Shown here: piece after piece, positions 1 through 8,074 of the stretch
Layout: each line of letters opens with the position of its first letter
Position numbering within the stretch: position 1 is the first letter of the stretch
Assembly (NCBI GenBank): GCA_021781625.1
Contig: JAJXWL010000010.1
Span: 1 to 22,593, forward strand
Direction of reading: 5' to 3'
Length of the DNA: 22,593 nucleotides
From: a bacterium
Lineage (GTDB): Bacteria; Spirochaetota; Spirochaetia; JABEVK01
The notes under the pieces: model-generated
The model's input: only the letters and a program-made list of their open reading frames with translations
What the model was told of the DNA's origin: nothing
Databases searched by the model: none
Program-made: the position numbers and the translations under genes

Positions 1-125
1 GCCAAACTGAGTTCCATGGCAAAGAACTGCGACCGATGATACGGAATGAAATGGTAAGCCACAACAGCCACCAAAAAGCCCATGAGAAAAAGTTCAACGG
101 TAATGGTGATCACATTATATATCAA
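1..125 (-). CDS. Start of a membrane protein (partial, cut by window edge)
   Basis: The reverse strand downstream of the lipoprotein gene carries an open frame that runs off the left edge, giving about 41 residues. The likely start is a TTG at 125-123, preceded by AGAGG at about eight bases. An in-frame GTG four codons later is an alternative. The visible N-terminus (IYNVITITVELFLMGFLVAV and onward) is one hydrophobic segment followed by a short basic/aromatic stretch (HFIPYHRSQ), typical of a first transmembrane helix. The gap to the preceding stop is only 11 bases, so it is probably the next gene of the same transcription unit. I do not recognise the family. Too little is visible to assign a function, and the start could lie upstream in the overlapping open frame. 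Confidence 0.5.
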   Translation of the reverse strand, partial: MIYNVITITVELFLMGFLVAVVAYHFIPYHRSQFFAMELSL

Positions 126-136
126 CGTTTTTACCT

Positions 137-1015
137 CTAGATGTAGATAATTCCCAACGGAATGGGACGGGAATAGACATACCCCTGATCAGGCGTCCAT
201 GAAACTGCCGCTAAAAAGAAGTCGATTTCTAAACTCTGACCAGAGTTACTAGTCGCTATATTGATTGGATTGTGTATACCGTCATTGTTTTGTATTTGCA
301 ACATATCAGCATCCAAAACTAAGGGGGTTACTCCCCAGAAGGCTTTATCAAATAACGAATACCAATCTTTGTAGTAATTTGAATAACTACTGGTCTGAAT
401 ATCACTGGGAAAGAGCGAAGGAATAAAATTTGGTGGGTATTGAACATTTCGGTACACCCGAACTGGGGTATAGGAGGGATCTGAACAGGTAATAATCACG
501 CCAGGCATCGAAGTCGAACTAGTCAGCTGATTGAGAAACCCTGCATTGTAGACAGCTGAAAAGTCGATCGTAAAGGTTACTGGTGAATTGGCCAACGTTC
601 CGACACTGATAGTTGGCTCAATTGTGCCTGCTGAAATCGGATCACCGATCGATTTCAAATTATTTGTAGGGACTAAAAGCTTATATCCTAACTGATTCAT
701 CAACTGTGAAACGGTAGGGTTATAATTAGTTAAGGAAGAATTGTCATAGTTAAGATAGGTTGCCCCAGTTCCCTGGCTGTAAATCCGGTAATAGATGTCA
801 TAACCAACAAAATTTGCTGTCGTGGGGTCATAAAGGTTCGCTGGTTGCTTAATGATTAATTGATGGGTGACAGAGTTGCCTTGAAGTTGGGTCGAAGGAA
901 CCACGGTAGTCGGAGCAGTTAAAGTGATTAAGTCAGGAATGCCACAGGAGTTCATTGAAAAAAAAATACCGCCGAAAAGGAAAACCAGTCCTTTCCGGCT
1001 CAATGGTATTCTCAT
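137..1015 (-). CDS. Predicted lipoprotein, unknown function
   Basis: This is a 292-residue secreted lipoprotein of unknown function. The N-terminus has a basic n-region (R2, R7, K8), a hydrophobic core and a lipobox ending MNSC with Cys24 as the predicted lipidation site. An Asn at -2 and Met at -3 fit the relaxed spirochaetal lipobox better than the enterobacterial one. The mature part is rich in Ser, Thr, Asn, Pro and Tyr and has the alternating pattern of beta-strand proteins, with no TPR or catalytic motif that I can see. It follows the TPR membrane protein by 19 bases and probably shares its transcript. The Shine-Dalgarno sequence is weak. The signal-peptide codons contain a run of nine T on the coding strand. 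Lipid anchoring is well supported, but I cannot assign a role. Confidence 0.8.
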   Translation of the reverse strand: MRIPLSRKGLVFLFGGIFFSMNSCGIPDLITLTAPTTVVPSTQLQGNSVTHQLIIKQPANLYDPTTANFVGYDIYYRIYSQGTGATYLNYDNSSLTNYNPTVSQLMNQLGYKLLVPTNNLKSIGDPISAGTIEPTISVGTLANSPVTFTIDFSAVYNAGFLNQLTSSTSMPGVIITCSDPSYTPVRVYRNVQYPPNFIPSLFPSDIQTSSYSNYYKDWYSLFDKAFWGVTPLVLDADMLQIQNNDGIHNPINIATSNSGQSLEIDFFLAAVSWTPDQGYVYSRPIPLGIIYI

Positions 1016-1034
1016 CTTAGCTCGAATCTTACCC

Positions 1035-1715
1035 TTATTTTGAAATCACAAACAAGCGGTCACGAGACAATTTTGTCCAATCCGAGTCGGGAAAATTCTC
1101 AACATTCTGCTGATAGCTCTTGATGGCATCTGCGGTTTTTCCCATCGCTTCGAGAAGAGCCCCTTGGCTGAAATAAACCTGCGGCGCCAGCAAGGCATTC
1201 TTCTTGTATTGGCCAAGGAACGTTGTGTATTCCTTCAGAGCCTTTGGCTGTTCGTTGGCATTTTCATAGCAGACGGCAGCGTTAACCAAGGCTACGGGTG
1301 CCAAATAACTAGATTTATCGAGGGTAAAAACTTTCTCAAACGAAACAGCGGCCGCATCCCATTGTTTTTGGTTGGTTTGATATTCCCCTTGAATAAAATA
1401 CGCTTTCAAAAGCGCATAAGAATTGGGGGCTTTAGCTTCGAGCGTTTTAAGTTCCGCCAAGAGATTTTTTTCCAACTGGGCCTTTTTTGTTGCATCGGCT
1501 TCACTTTTCCATTGTGAATAATCAGAATCGAGCTTTTCGATTTTTGCTCCAAAATCTTTTTTCACACCTTGCGTGTAAACCGACCAACCAGCTAAAGCCG
1601 CTAGGACAACGACAACGACAACGATCGCCGCCAATATTACCGAACGGTTTTTCTGTAAAAAATTGCTAATCGCCACGCGTGCCGCTGAGGTACTGCTTAC
1701 CTTCTTTTCTACCAT
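1035..1715 (-). CDS. Membrane-anchored TPR protein (YfgM-like layout)
   Basis: This 226-residue protein has a short basic cytoplasmic N-terminus (residues 1-25), one strongly hydrophobic valine-rich helix at about 26-47, and a helical periplasmic domain containing at least three TPR-like units (about 95-220; for example AAAVSFEKVFTLDK and DAIKSYQQNVENFPDS). A single N-in anchor plus periplasmic TPRs resembles the layout of YfgM, the ancillary SecYEG subunit that holds chaperones near the translocon. That is only an analogy of architecture, and spirochaetes have many such proteins. The ATG at 1715 has a strong AAGGAG seven bases upstream. The gene starts ten bases after the activator gene's stop. 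The family assignment as a TPR membrane protein is solid, but the function is inferred. Confidence 0.85.
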   Translation of the reverse strand: MVEKKVSSTSAARVAISNFLQKNRSVILAAIVVVVVVLAALAGWSVYTQGVKKDFGAKIEKLDSDYSQWKSEADATKKAQLEKNLLAELKTLEAKAPNSYALLKAYFIQGEYQTNQKQWDAAAVSFEKVFTLDKSSYLAPVALVNAAVCYENANEQPKALKEYTTFLGQYKKNALLAPQVYFSQGALLEAMGKTADAIKSYQQNVENFPDSDWTKLSRDRLFVISK

Positions 1716-1725
1716 GAAATACTCC

Positions 1726-3225
1726 TTACTTTTCCATACCGAGTTCTTTAATCAGTTTTGACAAGTATGTCCTTTGAATTTTCAAACGACTTGCCGTTCT
1801 TGTTTTATTGCCTCTTTCTTGATTCAACACTTTTAAAATAAAATCTTTGCGAAATTCATTGACTGCGGTTTTTAGGTCAGCCTCCTGATCCATAGGATAC
1901 GACCTGTCAAACTTATCAAAATCGTTGACAGTGATTTTCAAATCTGAAGAAGTAACGAGAGCCCGCTCAACAGCATTCTGTAATTCACGGATATTTCCCG
2001 GCCAAGAGCGGCGTCGCAAGTAGTCTAAGGTATCAGAAGCAAAAGACGCCCCCCCCTTCCCCATCTGTTGACATTTTTCTTGAAGAAAATGTTCTGCCAG
2101 TAACGGTATATCCTCAAGGCGCTCTCTTAAAGGAGGTAACGATATTTGTAAAACATTAAGTCTAAAATACAAGTCTTGACGAAAATCTCCCGACTGAAGC
2201 ACGGCCTGTAAGTCACGATTTGAAGCCGCCAAAATACGAACATCGAGACGAATCGTTTGAGTTCCACCCAGCTTTTGAAGAGTCTTGGATTGTAAGACAC
2301 GAAGAAGTTTTGCCTGCAGTAACAAAGGCAGTTCCGTAATTTCGTCAAGGAACAACGTTCCACCCTGAGCCTGCTCAAATTTGCCTATTTTGTCGGTGAC
2401 TGCGTCTGTAAAGGCCCCTTTCACATGACCAAACAACTCACTTTCTAGCAAACCTTCAGGAATGGCGGCACAGTTAATCTTAATATATGGTGCCTGCGAA
2501 CGCTGACTATGACGTTGCAGGTAATCTGCCATATATTCTTTTCCGGTACCCGTTTCCCCAAGAATTAATACAGGAGAATCCGTAACACTAAATTTTTGCG
2601 CAAGCATCAAGACGTTCTGCATCCGAGGACTTTCAGTCAAAAAGGCATCAGCCTGCGCCTGCCGGGACCGATAATTTCGCAACAAACTGATTTCAGATTG
2701 CATATCATGAAAGGACTTAGCATTTTGGACCGCTAAGCCAGCCTGGTTGGCAAACATCTCTAACCACGTTTGATCGTCTTGAGTAAAGTACCCACCATTT
2801 TTTTTATTTATTAATTCTAACACACCGACACATTTTCCTTTGACACGAAGAGGCACAGCTAAAATGCTGTGGGTAGGAAAACCCACATGTTTGGAAATCC
2901 CTGAAGAAAAACGCTTATCTTGCTCAACATCGTTCACAATAAGGGGGCAGTTATTTTCGGCCACCCAGCCAGCGATTCCCTCGCCCTTTTTTAGAGTAAA
3001 GGATTGAACCTCTTGCCCCTTAGCCCCTAAAGCGACAATGAACTCAAGTCCATCGCCCTCTTTGTTCATCATTAAAAGCGAAGAGGCTTCACCGTCCGTA
3101 AGACGTGAAGCCGATTCTAAAATTTGAGTAAACAAACCATGCAAATCTAAAAAACTGCCGTTAAGTAGCTCGTTAATCTCGAGAAAAAGCTCTAATTTTC
3201 GCGGATCAATCGCTGACCTAAACAT
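1726..3225 (-). CDS. GAF-AAA+-Fis sigma-54-type transcription activator with altered GAFTGA loop
   Basis: This is a 499-residue bacterial enhancer-binding protein. An N-terminal GAF sensor domain (about 27-172) takes the place of a response-regulator receiver, so it probably senses a small ligand rather than a phosphorylation signal. The AAA+ core follows, with Walker A GETGTGKE (223-230), Walker B LFLDE (291-295), the arginine-rich segment FRQDLYFRLN (348-357) and sensor II NIREL (411-415). A Fis-type helix-turn-helix ends the protein (about 457-499). The loop that normally reads GAFTGA and touches sigma-54 reads GAFTDA here (270-275), so dependence on sigma-54 is likely but not certain. No PAS or HWE domain is present and no kinase gene is adjacent. 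The gene begins 15 bases after cmk-rpsA without a clear Shine-Dalgarno sequence. Its coding strand has a run of eight G at residues 390-393. Confidence 0.93.
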   Translation of the reverse strand: MFRSAIDPRKLELFLEINELLNGSFLDLHGLFTQILESASRLTDGEASSLLMMNKEGDGLEFIVALGAKGQEVQSFTLKKGEGIAGWVAENNCPLIVNDVEQDKRFSSGISKHVGFPTHSILAVPLRVKGKCVGVLELINKKNGGYFTQDDQTWLEMFANQAGLAVQNAKSFHDMQSEISLLRNYRSRQAQADAFLTESPRMQNVLMLAQKFSVTDSPVLILGETGTGKEYMADYLQRHSQRSQAPYIKINCAAIPEGLLESELFGHVKGAFTDAVTDKIGKFEQAQGGTLFLDEITELPLLLQAKLLRVLQSKTLQKLGGTQTIRLDVRILAASNRDLQAVLQSGDFRQDLYFRLNVLQISLPPLRERLEDIPLLAEHFLQEKCQQMGKGGASFASDTLDYLRRRSWPGNIRELQNAVERALVTSSDLKITVNDFDKFDRSYPMDQEADLKTAVNEFRKDFILKVLNQERGNKTRTASRLKIQRTYLSKLIKELGMEK

Positions 3226-3240
3226 GGAATTGCCATAGGC

Positions 3241-5592
3241 CTATTTCTTTAGCATATCACCAAGACGGAAACTGTCATGACGGTCATCGTCTTGCATATA
3301 CTTAGAAATCTCCTCTTTTTGCTGTTGCTTTTCGTAGTCACGAAGAGAAAGGCTCAACCTTTGCTTTTCAACATTGACTTCAGAAACCACAGCTTTTACT
3401 TTTTTTCCCATCTCAAGACTCTTCATAAAATCTTCAGGGTCTTGATCACGGGGATCACAGAGGTTTGACTTACTGACTAAACCATCAATGCCACCGGGTA
3501 CACGTAAAAACACACCGAAGTCAGTTTTACTAACAACTTCCGCTTGAATTACTGTTCCTTTAGGGTAGGAACGTGCCAAGCTAAGCCAGGGATCTTCTTG
3601 AACTTGCTTAAGACCAAGCCGAATACGTCTCGCATTAACATCAATTTCTAGGACTTTAACATCGACCGCCTGACCGTCTTTCAACTCCGACGTCGCATTG
3701 CGAATCTTTTTTGTCCAAGACAAATCATCAACATGGAGAAAACCATCAACCCCTTCTTCTAGGGTTAAGAATGCCCCAGCCGGAGTAACTTTCTTAACGG
3801 TCAAACTCAAAACTTTTCCAACGGGATACTTTTTCTCAACATCATCCCACGGATTCTTAGAAACCTGTTTTAAACCGAGCGAAACACGAAGATTTTCAAG
3901 ATCGTAAGCCAATATTTTAGTTTCGACCACGTCACCGGGCTTTAAAACTTCCTTTGGATGCGAAATTCTCTTTACCCAAGACATTTCAGAAATATGGATC
4001 AACCCTTCAATGCCGTCAGAGATCTCAACAAACGCACCAAAATCGGCTAATTTGGTCACCTTTCCCTGCACCACATCACCGACAGAGAACTTCTTCTCAA
4101 AAACCGTCCAAGGATTTTCGGCCATGTGTTTTAAAGATAAGTTGATTTTTTTTGCTTCGCGGTCAAGTTTTAAAATTTTAAGGGAAACCTTGTCCCCTTT
4201 ATCGACAAAATCCTTAGGTCGGGACACATGACCCCAGCTCATATCATTAACATGAAGCAAACCATCGAAGCCACCCAAATCAACGAAGGCGCCAAAGGAG
4301 GTGAAGGACTTTACCTCACCTTCAACCACATCCCCTTCTTTGCGTTCTGAAAAGAACTTTTCGCGTTTTTCTTCGATTTCTTTCAACAACAAATCACGGC
4401 GATTTAAAACTATGTTAGCTTTCTTTTCCCACACCAGTTTTTCGACCAAGAAAGTTCCTTGAACGCCTAAAAGAGACTCAGGCTCTTCGACCTTCCCCGC
4501 GTCCGCTTTGGATTGAGGGACAAAGCCTGAGTAACCAAAGCCGAGATCAACCTCATAGCCGCCTTTGACGACTTTTGCAAACTTACCCTTAAGCGGTTTT
4601 TTTTCTGTAAAGGCTGTTTTTAGATCTTCTTTAAACACTAAGCCATCAGCCTTTTCTTTGCTGATCTCAATGCCGCCGTTTTTGCTTTCTTTACGAACCA
4701 GCATAACACGGATAACTTCACCGGGCTTAGGGGGAGTAGCAAATTCACTCAGTGGCAAAATGCCATCGGATTTGTAGCCAATGCCTACACTGACGGAATC
4801 AGCGGAAACAGAGATCACCGTTCCCTCGACGAGACTGCCTTCTTGCAAAGCCTCGAGATTTTTCAAATATTCTTCTTGAAGTACAGTCTGGTTGTTGTCA
4901 GTTTCAGCCATGATCGTCGAGCCGCTCCTAGAACTTGTGAATGATTGTCGAAGGATTTCGTTTACTTTCTCACAAACCTGGGGAATGGTCAAGTCAGAAG
5001 TATCAATAAGAATACACCCCGGAGTTAGCTTAAGAGCACCCCATTCTTTGGTTCGATCGATGTGGTCACGTTTCACGATGGCGTCATAAACCGTTTGCCA
5101 GTCTTCTTGGGGACGTTCTTTCCAACGGCGATCAGCACGAACTTTTGGTGAAGCATCCAAAAACAAACGCACTTCCGCTTCAGGAAAGACTACGCTCGTC
5201 ATATCGCGGCCTTCGGCCACAAAGGACAGGTTCTTAGTCCAAAGGCGAAATTGTTCATTTAAAATCTGGCGAATGGTGGGAATCTCTGAAAGTTTGGCGG
5301 CCCATTGGTCAACGACGGGAGTATGAAGTTCAGAGGTCAAGAGCCGACCGTTCCATGGGACTCCCTCTTCGTTAAATTGCCAAGGCACCAGACGTACCCA
5401 AGCAGATAAACGGTCGCGAAGTTCGCCGGTAAGTTGGGCTGTTTCAGTCAAAAGGCCTTGTGCTATAGCCCCAAAAGCTACCGCGCGATAGTACCGTCCG
5501 GTATTGAGGTATGGGAACTTCCATTGCTGAGCGATATACCGAGCAATGGTACTTTTTCCTACCCCTGCAGGCCCATCAATGGCGACGACCAT
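3241..5592 (-). CDS. cmk-rpsA: Cytidylate kinase fused to 30S ribosomal protein S1
   Basis: This is one 783-residue chain with two functions. Residues 1-220 are CMP/dCMP kinase: P-loop GPAGVGKST (7-15), the CMP-binding segment NTGRYYRAVAF (30-40), EGRDMTSVVFPEAE with the GRDM signature (127-140), the lid RADRRWKERP, and the C-terminal R-x-x-I-D-R motif near 175-180. Residues 250-752 are ribosomal protein S1 with six S1/OB domains, two diverged at the front (about 252-315 and 332-397) and four canonical at about 418-490, 504-576, 590-664 and 677-750. The canonical repeats show FGAFV and DGLLH/EGLIH patterns. S1 binds mRNA on the 30S subunit, and Cmk recycles CMP from RNA turnover. The fusion is, from memory, also found in Treponema. 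The ATG has a strong AGGAGG. It overlaps the rluB end by 17 bases. Met228 could be an internal start for S1 alone. Confidence 0.96.
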   Translation of the reverse strand: MVVAIDGPAGVGKSTIARYIAQQWKFPYLNTGRYYRAVAFGAIAQGLLTETAQLTGELRDRLSAWVRLVPWQFNEEGVPWNGRLLTSELHTPVVDQWAAKLSEIPTIRQILNEQFRLWTKNLSFVAEGRDMTSVVFPEAEVRLFLDASPKVRADRRWKERPQEDWQTVYDAIVKRDHIDRTKEWGALKLTPGCILIDTSDLTIPQVCEKVNEILRQSFTSSRSGSTIMAETDNNQTVLQEEYLKNLEALQEGSLVEGTVISVSADSVSVGIGYKSDGILPLSEFATPPKPGEVIRVMLVRKESKNGGIEISKEKADGLVFKEDLKTAFTEKKPLKGKFAKVVKGGYEVDLGFGYSGFVPQSKADAGKVEEPESLLGVQGTFLVEKLVWEKKANIVLNRRDLLLKEIEEKREKFFSERKEGDVVEGEVKSFTSFGAFVDLGGFDGLLHVNDMSWGHVSRPKDFVDKGDKVSLKILKLDREAKKINLSLKHMAENPWTVFEKKFSVGDVVQGKVTKLADFGAFVEISDGIEGLIHISEMSWVKRISHPKEVLKPGDVVETKILAYDLENLRVSLGLKQVSKNPWDDVEKKYPVGKVLSLTVKKVTPAGAFLTLEEGVDGFLHVDDLSWTKKIRNATSELKDGQAVDVKVLEIDVNARRIRLGLKQVQEDPWLSLARSYPKGTVIQAEVVSKTDFGVFLRVPGGIDGLVSKSNLCDPRDQDPEDFMKSLEMGKKVKAVVSEVNVEKQRLSLSLRDYEKQQQKEEISKYMQDDDRHDSFRLGDMLKK

Positions 5593-6325
5593 GAGGCTCC
5601 TCCTGGTTTAGTCCCCTCAGTTCTTGAGCCGTTAGCTTGCGAAATTTTCCCGGCTCTAAATTTCGCAGAACAACAGGTCCAAAACGAAAGCGGTGAACTC
5701 GTTTCACGGTAATGGCACGACGTTGAAAAACTTTTCGAATTTCGCGATTTTTCCCTTCAGTCAAAACCAAACGAACCTGATGGCTATTTTGAAGCTGAAA
5801 TGCGTGACATTGATATTTTTCTCCATCGATCCAAATTCCTGTCTTAAATTCTTCCATCAGGTCTTCAGGAATCTCTTTTTTGGTTTCGACAAGATACTCT
5901 TTTTCAATATGGCTTGAGGGGTGCATCAAACGCCGCGCCCAGTCACCGTCGTTGGTCATGAGCAACAACCCCGAGGTCATGTAATCAAGACGTCCGACAG
6001 TGAATAGTCGTTCTTTGACAAAGGGCTGAATCAAGCTGACAGCTAAGGTCCGGTGCTCCTCATCCTGTGTTGAACACACGACCTTACTGGGCTTATGCAA
6101 GACATAGTAAACCTTTGATGCCTCTTGGGAGGTCTTACGGCCATCAACTTCTATCACATCTGTGGAATGGATCCGTTTTCCAGCCTCTAAAACAACTTTG
6201 CCATTCACGCGAACGCGACCGGCTTCAATAATCTCGACAGCGGCACGACGAGAAGCAATTCCCGCGTGAGCTAAATACACCTGCAGACGCAAATCGTCTG
6301 TTTGGTCATGGTTCTTTGAGTTCAA
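5576..6325 (-). CDS. rluB: rRNA large-subunit pseudouridine synthase, RluB/RsuA family
   Basis: This 249-residue enzyme isomerises a uridine in ribosomal RNA to pseudouridine. An S4 RNA-binding domain occupies about residues 13-60 (YLAHAGIASRRAAVEII, then GRVRVNGKVV). The catalytic domain carries the family motif GRLDYMTSGLLLMTNDG, with Asp114 as the nucleophile, and a late EGKNREIRKVF segment typical of the RsuA/RluB/RluE/RluF group. By length and the S4 domain, RluB (23S helix 89) is the best call, but the exact target base cannot be read from sequence. The start is a TTG at 6325, with AAGGG about seven bases upstream. The gene overlaps the scpB end by 20 bases and the cmk-rpsA start by 17, so it is translationally coupled on both sides. 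Pairing of scpAB with rluB is common in bacteria. Confidence 0.93.
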   Translation of the reverse strand: MNSKNHDQTDDLRLQVYLAHAGIASRRAAVEIIEAGRVRVNGKVVLEAGKRIHSTDVIEVDGRKTSQEASKVYYVLHKPSKVVCSTQDEEHRTLAVSLIQPFVKERLFTVGRLDYMTSGLLLMTNDGDWARRLMHPSSHIEKEYLVETKKEIPEDLMEEFKTGIWIDGEKYQCHAFQLQNSHQVRLVLTEGKNREIRKVFQRRAITVKRVHRFRFGPVVLRNLEPGKFRKLTAQELRGLNQEEPHGRRH

Positions 6326-6839
6326 ATCGATCCCTTTCCGCGCCTTCTAAGCGCGGTAAATCCGCTATGCTATTTAGGCGGAATAATTGCAAAAATTTTT
6401 TTGTCGTACCAAACTGAACGGGTTTACCTACCGTTTCCTTACGCCCTACTTCTTCGATAACTTCTTTTTCGGCCAACTGTTTGATCACAGCAGCACAATT
6501 AACCCCTCGAATACTTTCTACTTCGGCTTTAGTAATAGGCTGAGCATAGGCGATGATCGACAGCGTTTCGAGGGCAGCTTTCGATAGTTTATCGTCAGGC
6601 TTTTTTCCATAGTGCTCTCGCAAGCTTTCGGCCAGATCTGATTTTGGAACCAAAAAATAACCTGCTGGGGTTTGCGCCAGGTCAATACCGCTTTCTTGAG
6701 AAGAGTACTTTTCGCGTAATCGGTTCAAGGCTTCTTCGACAACCTCTTTGTTTAACCTCGAGAGCCTGACTAGTTTTTCTAACTCAACAGGTTCGGTTTC
6801 AAGAAATAAAATGGCTTCGACTAAGGCTGGTTCAACCAT
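6306..6839 (-). CDS. scpB: Segregation and condensation protein ScpB
   Basis: ScpB is the winged-helix kleisin partner in the Smc-ScpA-ScpB condensin that organises and segregates the chromosome. The 177-residue protein has two winged-helix domains: the first around VEAILFLETEPVELEKLVRLS, the second around KAALETLSIIAYAQPITKAEV with the characteristic IRGVN followed by KQLAEKEVIEEVGRKE and a GKPVQFGTTKKFLQLF wing. I chose the ATG at 6839 over the TTG one codon upstream. It has GGAGGGG at ideal distance and forms a TGATG junction with the scpA stop. It sits directly after scpA, the classical pairing. No smc gene is in the window, as expected, since smc usually lies elsewhere. The length is normal for the family. 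Confidence 0.94.
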   Translation of the reverse strand: MVEPALVEAILFLETEPVELEKLVRLSRLNKEVVEEALNRLREKYSSQESGIDLAQTPAGYFLVPKSDLAESLREHYGKKPDDKLSKAALETLSIIAYAQPITKAEVESIRGVNCAAVIKQLAEKEVIEEVGRKETVGKPVQFGTTKKFLQLFRLNSIADLPRLEGAERDRFELKEP

Positions 6840-7573
6840 CAAACCCCTCCCGAAGGCCTGCGAATCTGAATGTCTCCAAAGAGTAAACTCTGATAGAGGA
6901 CAATGGTTTGCGCTTTTACCAATTCAAGAATGGCAAGAAAGGCACAAACAACCTCTAAAACCGATTGAGGATTCAAAATCAGGTCTGTAAAGAGGCAGGA
7001 TTCTTTCTCGGCAAGAATTTCTCGCACTAGGGTAATTTTCTCGTGGATCGAAACTTCTTCCATCAAATTCAAAACCCTTTCAGACGAAAGACCTTTCATA
7101 ATTTTTGAAAAGGTTTGAAAAAGGTCCCAAACTTCAATTTTTTCCCAAGCCTCGTCTCCTTGGGCAAACGGTAAGGCAGGCTGAGGCTTTTTTCGTTCAT
7201 AGATCCAATCCAGCGGTGCCTCATTTTCGGCCAAAAGCTCCGCTAAGCGCTTATATTTTTGATGTTCTAGAAGCTTTTCGACTAGCTCACGGCGAGGATC
7301 TTCCCAAGCATCCTCATCCGTCGCCGGCAACGGTAAAAGTGTTCTTGATTTTATGTACAGAAGTTGGGCTGCCATTTGGTAAAATTCGGTAACTGACTCT
7401 AAATTCAGGCTAGTGGACAGTGAAAGGTACTCCAAAAACTGTTCAGTGATTTGAGCTATAGGAATATCGTAAATGTTGATCTCATTTTTCTTAAGGAGAA
7501 AAAGCAGAAGGTCTAAGGGGCCTTGAAATTCTTCTAAAGAAAACTGAACTTTTGCCGCAGCGGTTTCTGGCAT
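6839..7573 (-). CDS. scpA: Segregation and condensation protein ScpA (kleisin)
   Basis: ScpA is the kleisin that bridges Smc heads and binds ScpB. The 244-residue protein starts with the diagnostic FSLEEFQGPLDLLLFLLKK helix pair that contacts the Smc neck. A middle segment (AAQLLYIKSRTLLP, then the ELVEKLLEHQKYKRLAELL helix) follows. The C-terminal winged helix ends in VVCAFLAILELVKAQTIVLY plus FGDIQI, which binds the Smc cap. The ATG at 7573 lies 12 bases after the folK stop and has no recognisable Shine-Dalgarno sequence, so expression may depend on translation of folK. The next internal Met is much too far in to be the start. Its stop overlaps the scpB start in TGATG. Family and role are clear. 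Confidence 0.94.
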   Translation of the reverse strand: MPETAAAKVQFSLEEFQGPLDLLLFLLKKNEINIYDIPIAQITEQFLEYLSLSTSLNLESVTEFYQMAAQLLYIKSRTLLPLPATDEDAWEDPRRELVEKLLEHQKYKRLAELLAENEAPLDWIYERKKPQPALPFAQGDEAWEKIEVWDLFQTFSKIMKGLSSERVLNLMEEVSIHEKITLVREILAEKESCLFTDLILNPQSVLEVVCAFLAILELVKAQTIVLYQSLLFGDIQIRRPSGGV

Positions 7574-7585
7574 AAGGAACGAATT

Positions 7586-8074
7586 TTACCAGGTCTTTTC
7601 GGCCATGACAACACCTTGATCGCCCAAGTGAGCCAAGACTTCAGACCAAGGAGTTCCCGACCGAGGGTCGACAGCCTCAGGCAGGAGCTCTAACAGTGGA
7701 ATGAGGACAAAAGCTCGTTGTGCCATGCGAGGATGCGGAACAAACAACCGCTCAGAATTCATCAAAAGGTCATCACACAGCAAAAGGTCTAAATCCAAAA
7801 TCCGAGGACCTTTGGGCCGGTCAGGATTTCGAGTCCGCCCCGCATGCAACTCCCATTCCAACAACAGGGTTAAAAGCTCGTCTGGAGACCTAGACCAAGC
7901 CCCTAGGGCCACGGCGTTCCAAAAGTCTGGTTGTTCCTGATCGTCCTGCGGACTAGTCCGGTACAACGACGAAAACCTTACCGCCTTGAGATGAGACTCG
8001 AAAAGCTGACGGCTCTGGTGAAAGGCCGTTAACGTTTGAGGCAAGTTGCCGCCAAGACTGACGGCAACTTGCAC
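7586..8074 (-). CDS. folK: 2-amino-4-hydroxy-6-hydroxymethyldihydropteridine pyrophosphokinase (HPPK)
   Basis: FolK transfers pyrophosphate from ATP to 6-hydroxymethyl-7,8-dihydropterin in folate synthesis. The 162-residue protein shows the family landmarks in order: SLGGN near the N-terminus, SSLYRTSP (35-42), QPDFWNAV (48-55), E75 and the catalytic arginines in GRTRNPDRPKGPR (79-91), the two magnesium-binding aspartates Asp94 and Asp96 in ILDLDLLL, and VPHPRMAQRAFVLIPLLEL (112-130). It starts with GTG at 8074, sharing one base with the recA stop (TAGTG), and is preceded by GGAG. Pairing with recA rather than with folP or folB is unusual, and no other folate gene is visible. The assignment is firm. 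Confidence 0.95.
   Translation of the reverse strand: MQVAVSLGGNLPQTLTAFHQSRQLFESHLKAVRFSSLYRTSPQDDQEQPDFWNAVALGAWSRSPDELLTLLLEWELHAGRTRNPDRPKGPRILDLDLLLCDDLLMNSERLFVPHPRMAQRAFVLIPLLELLPEAVDPRSGTPWSEVLAHLGDQGVVMAEKTW

Noticed and set aside
114..119. TATAAT on the minus strand near the left edge
   Set aside because: No -35 at a workable distance, and it lies in codons of the partial membrane protein.
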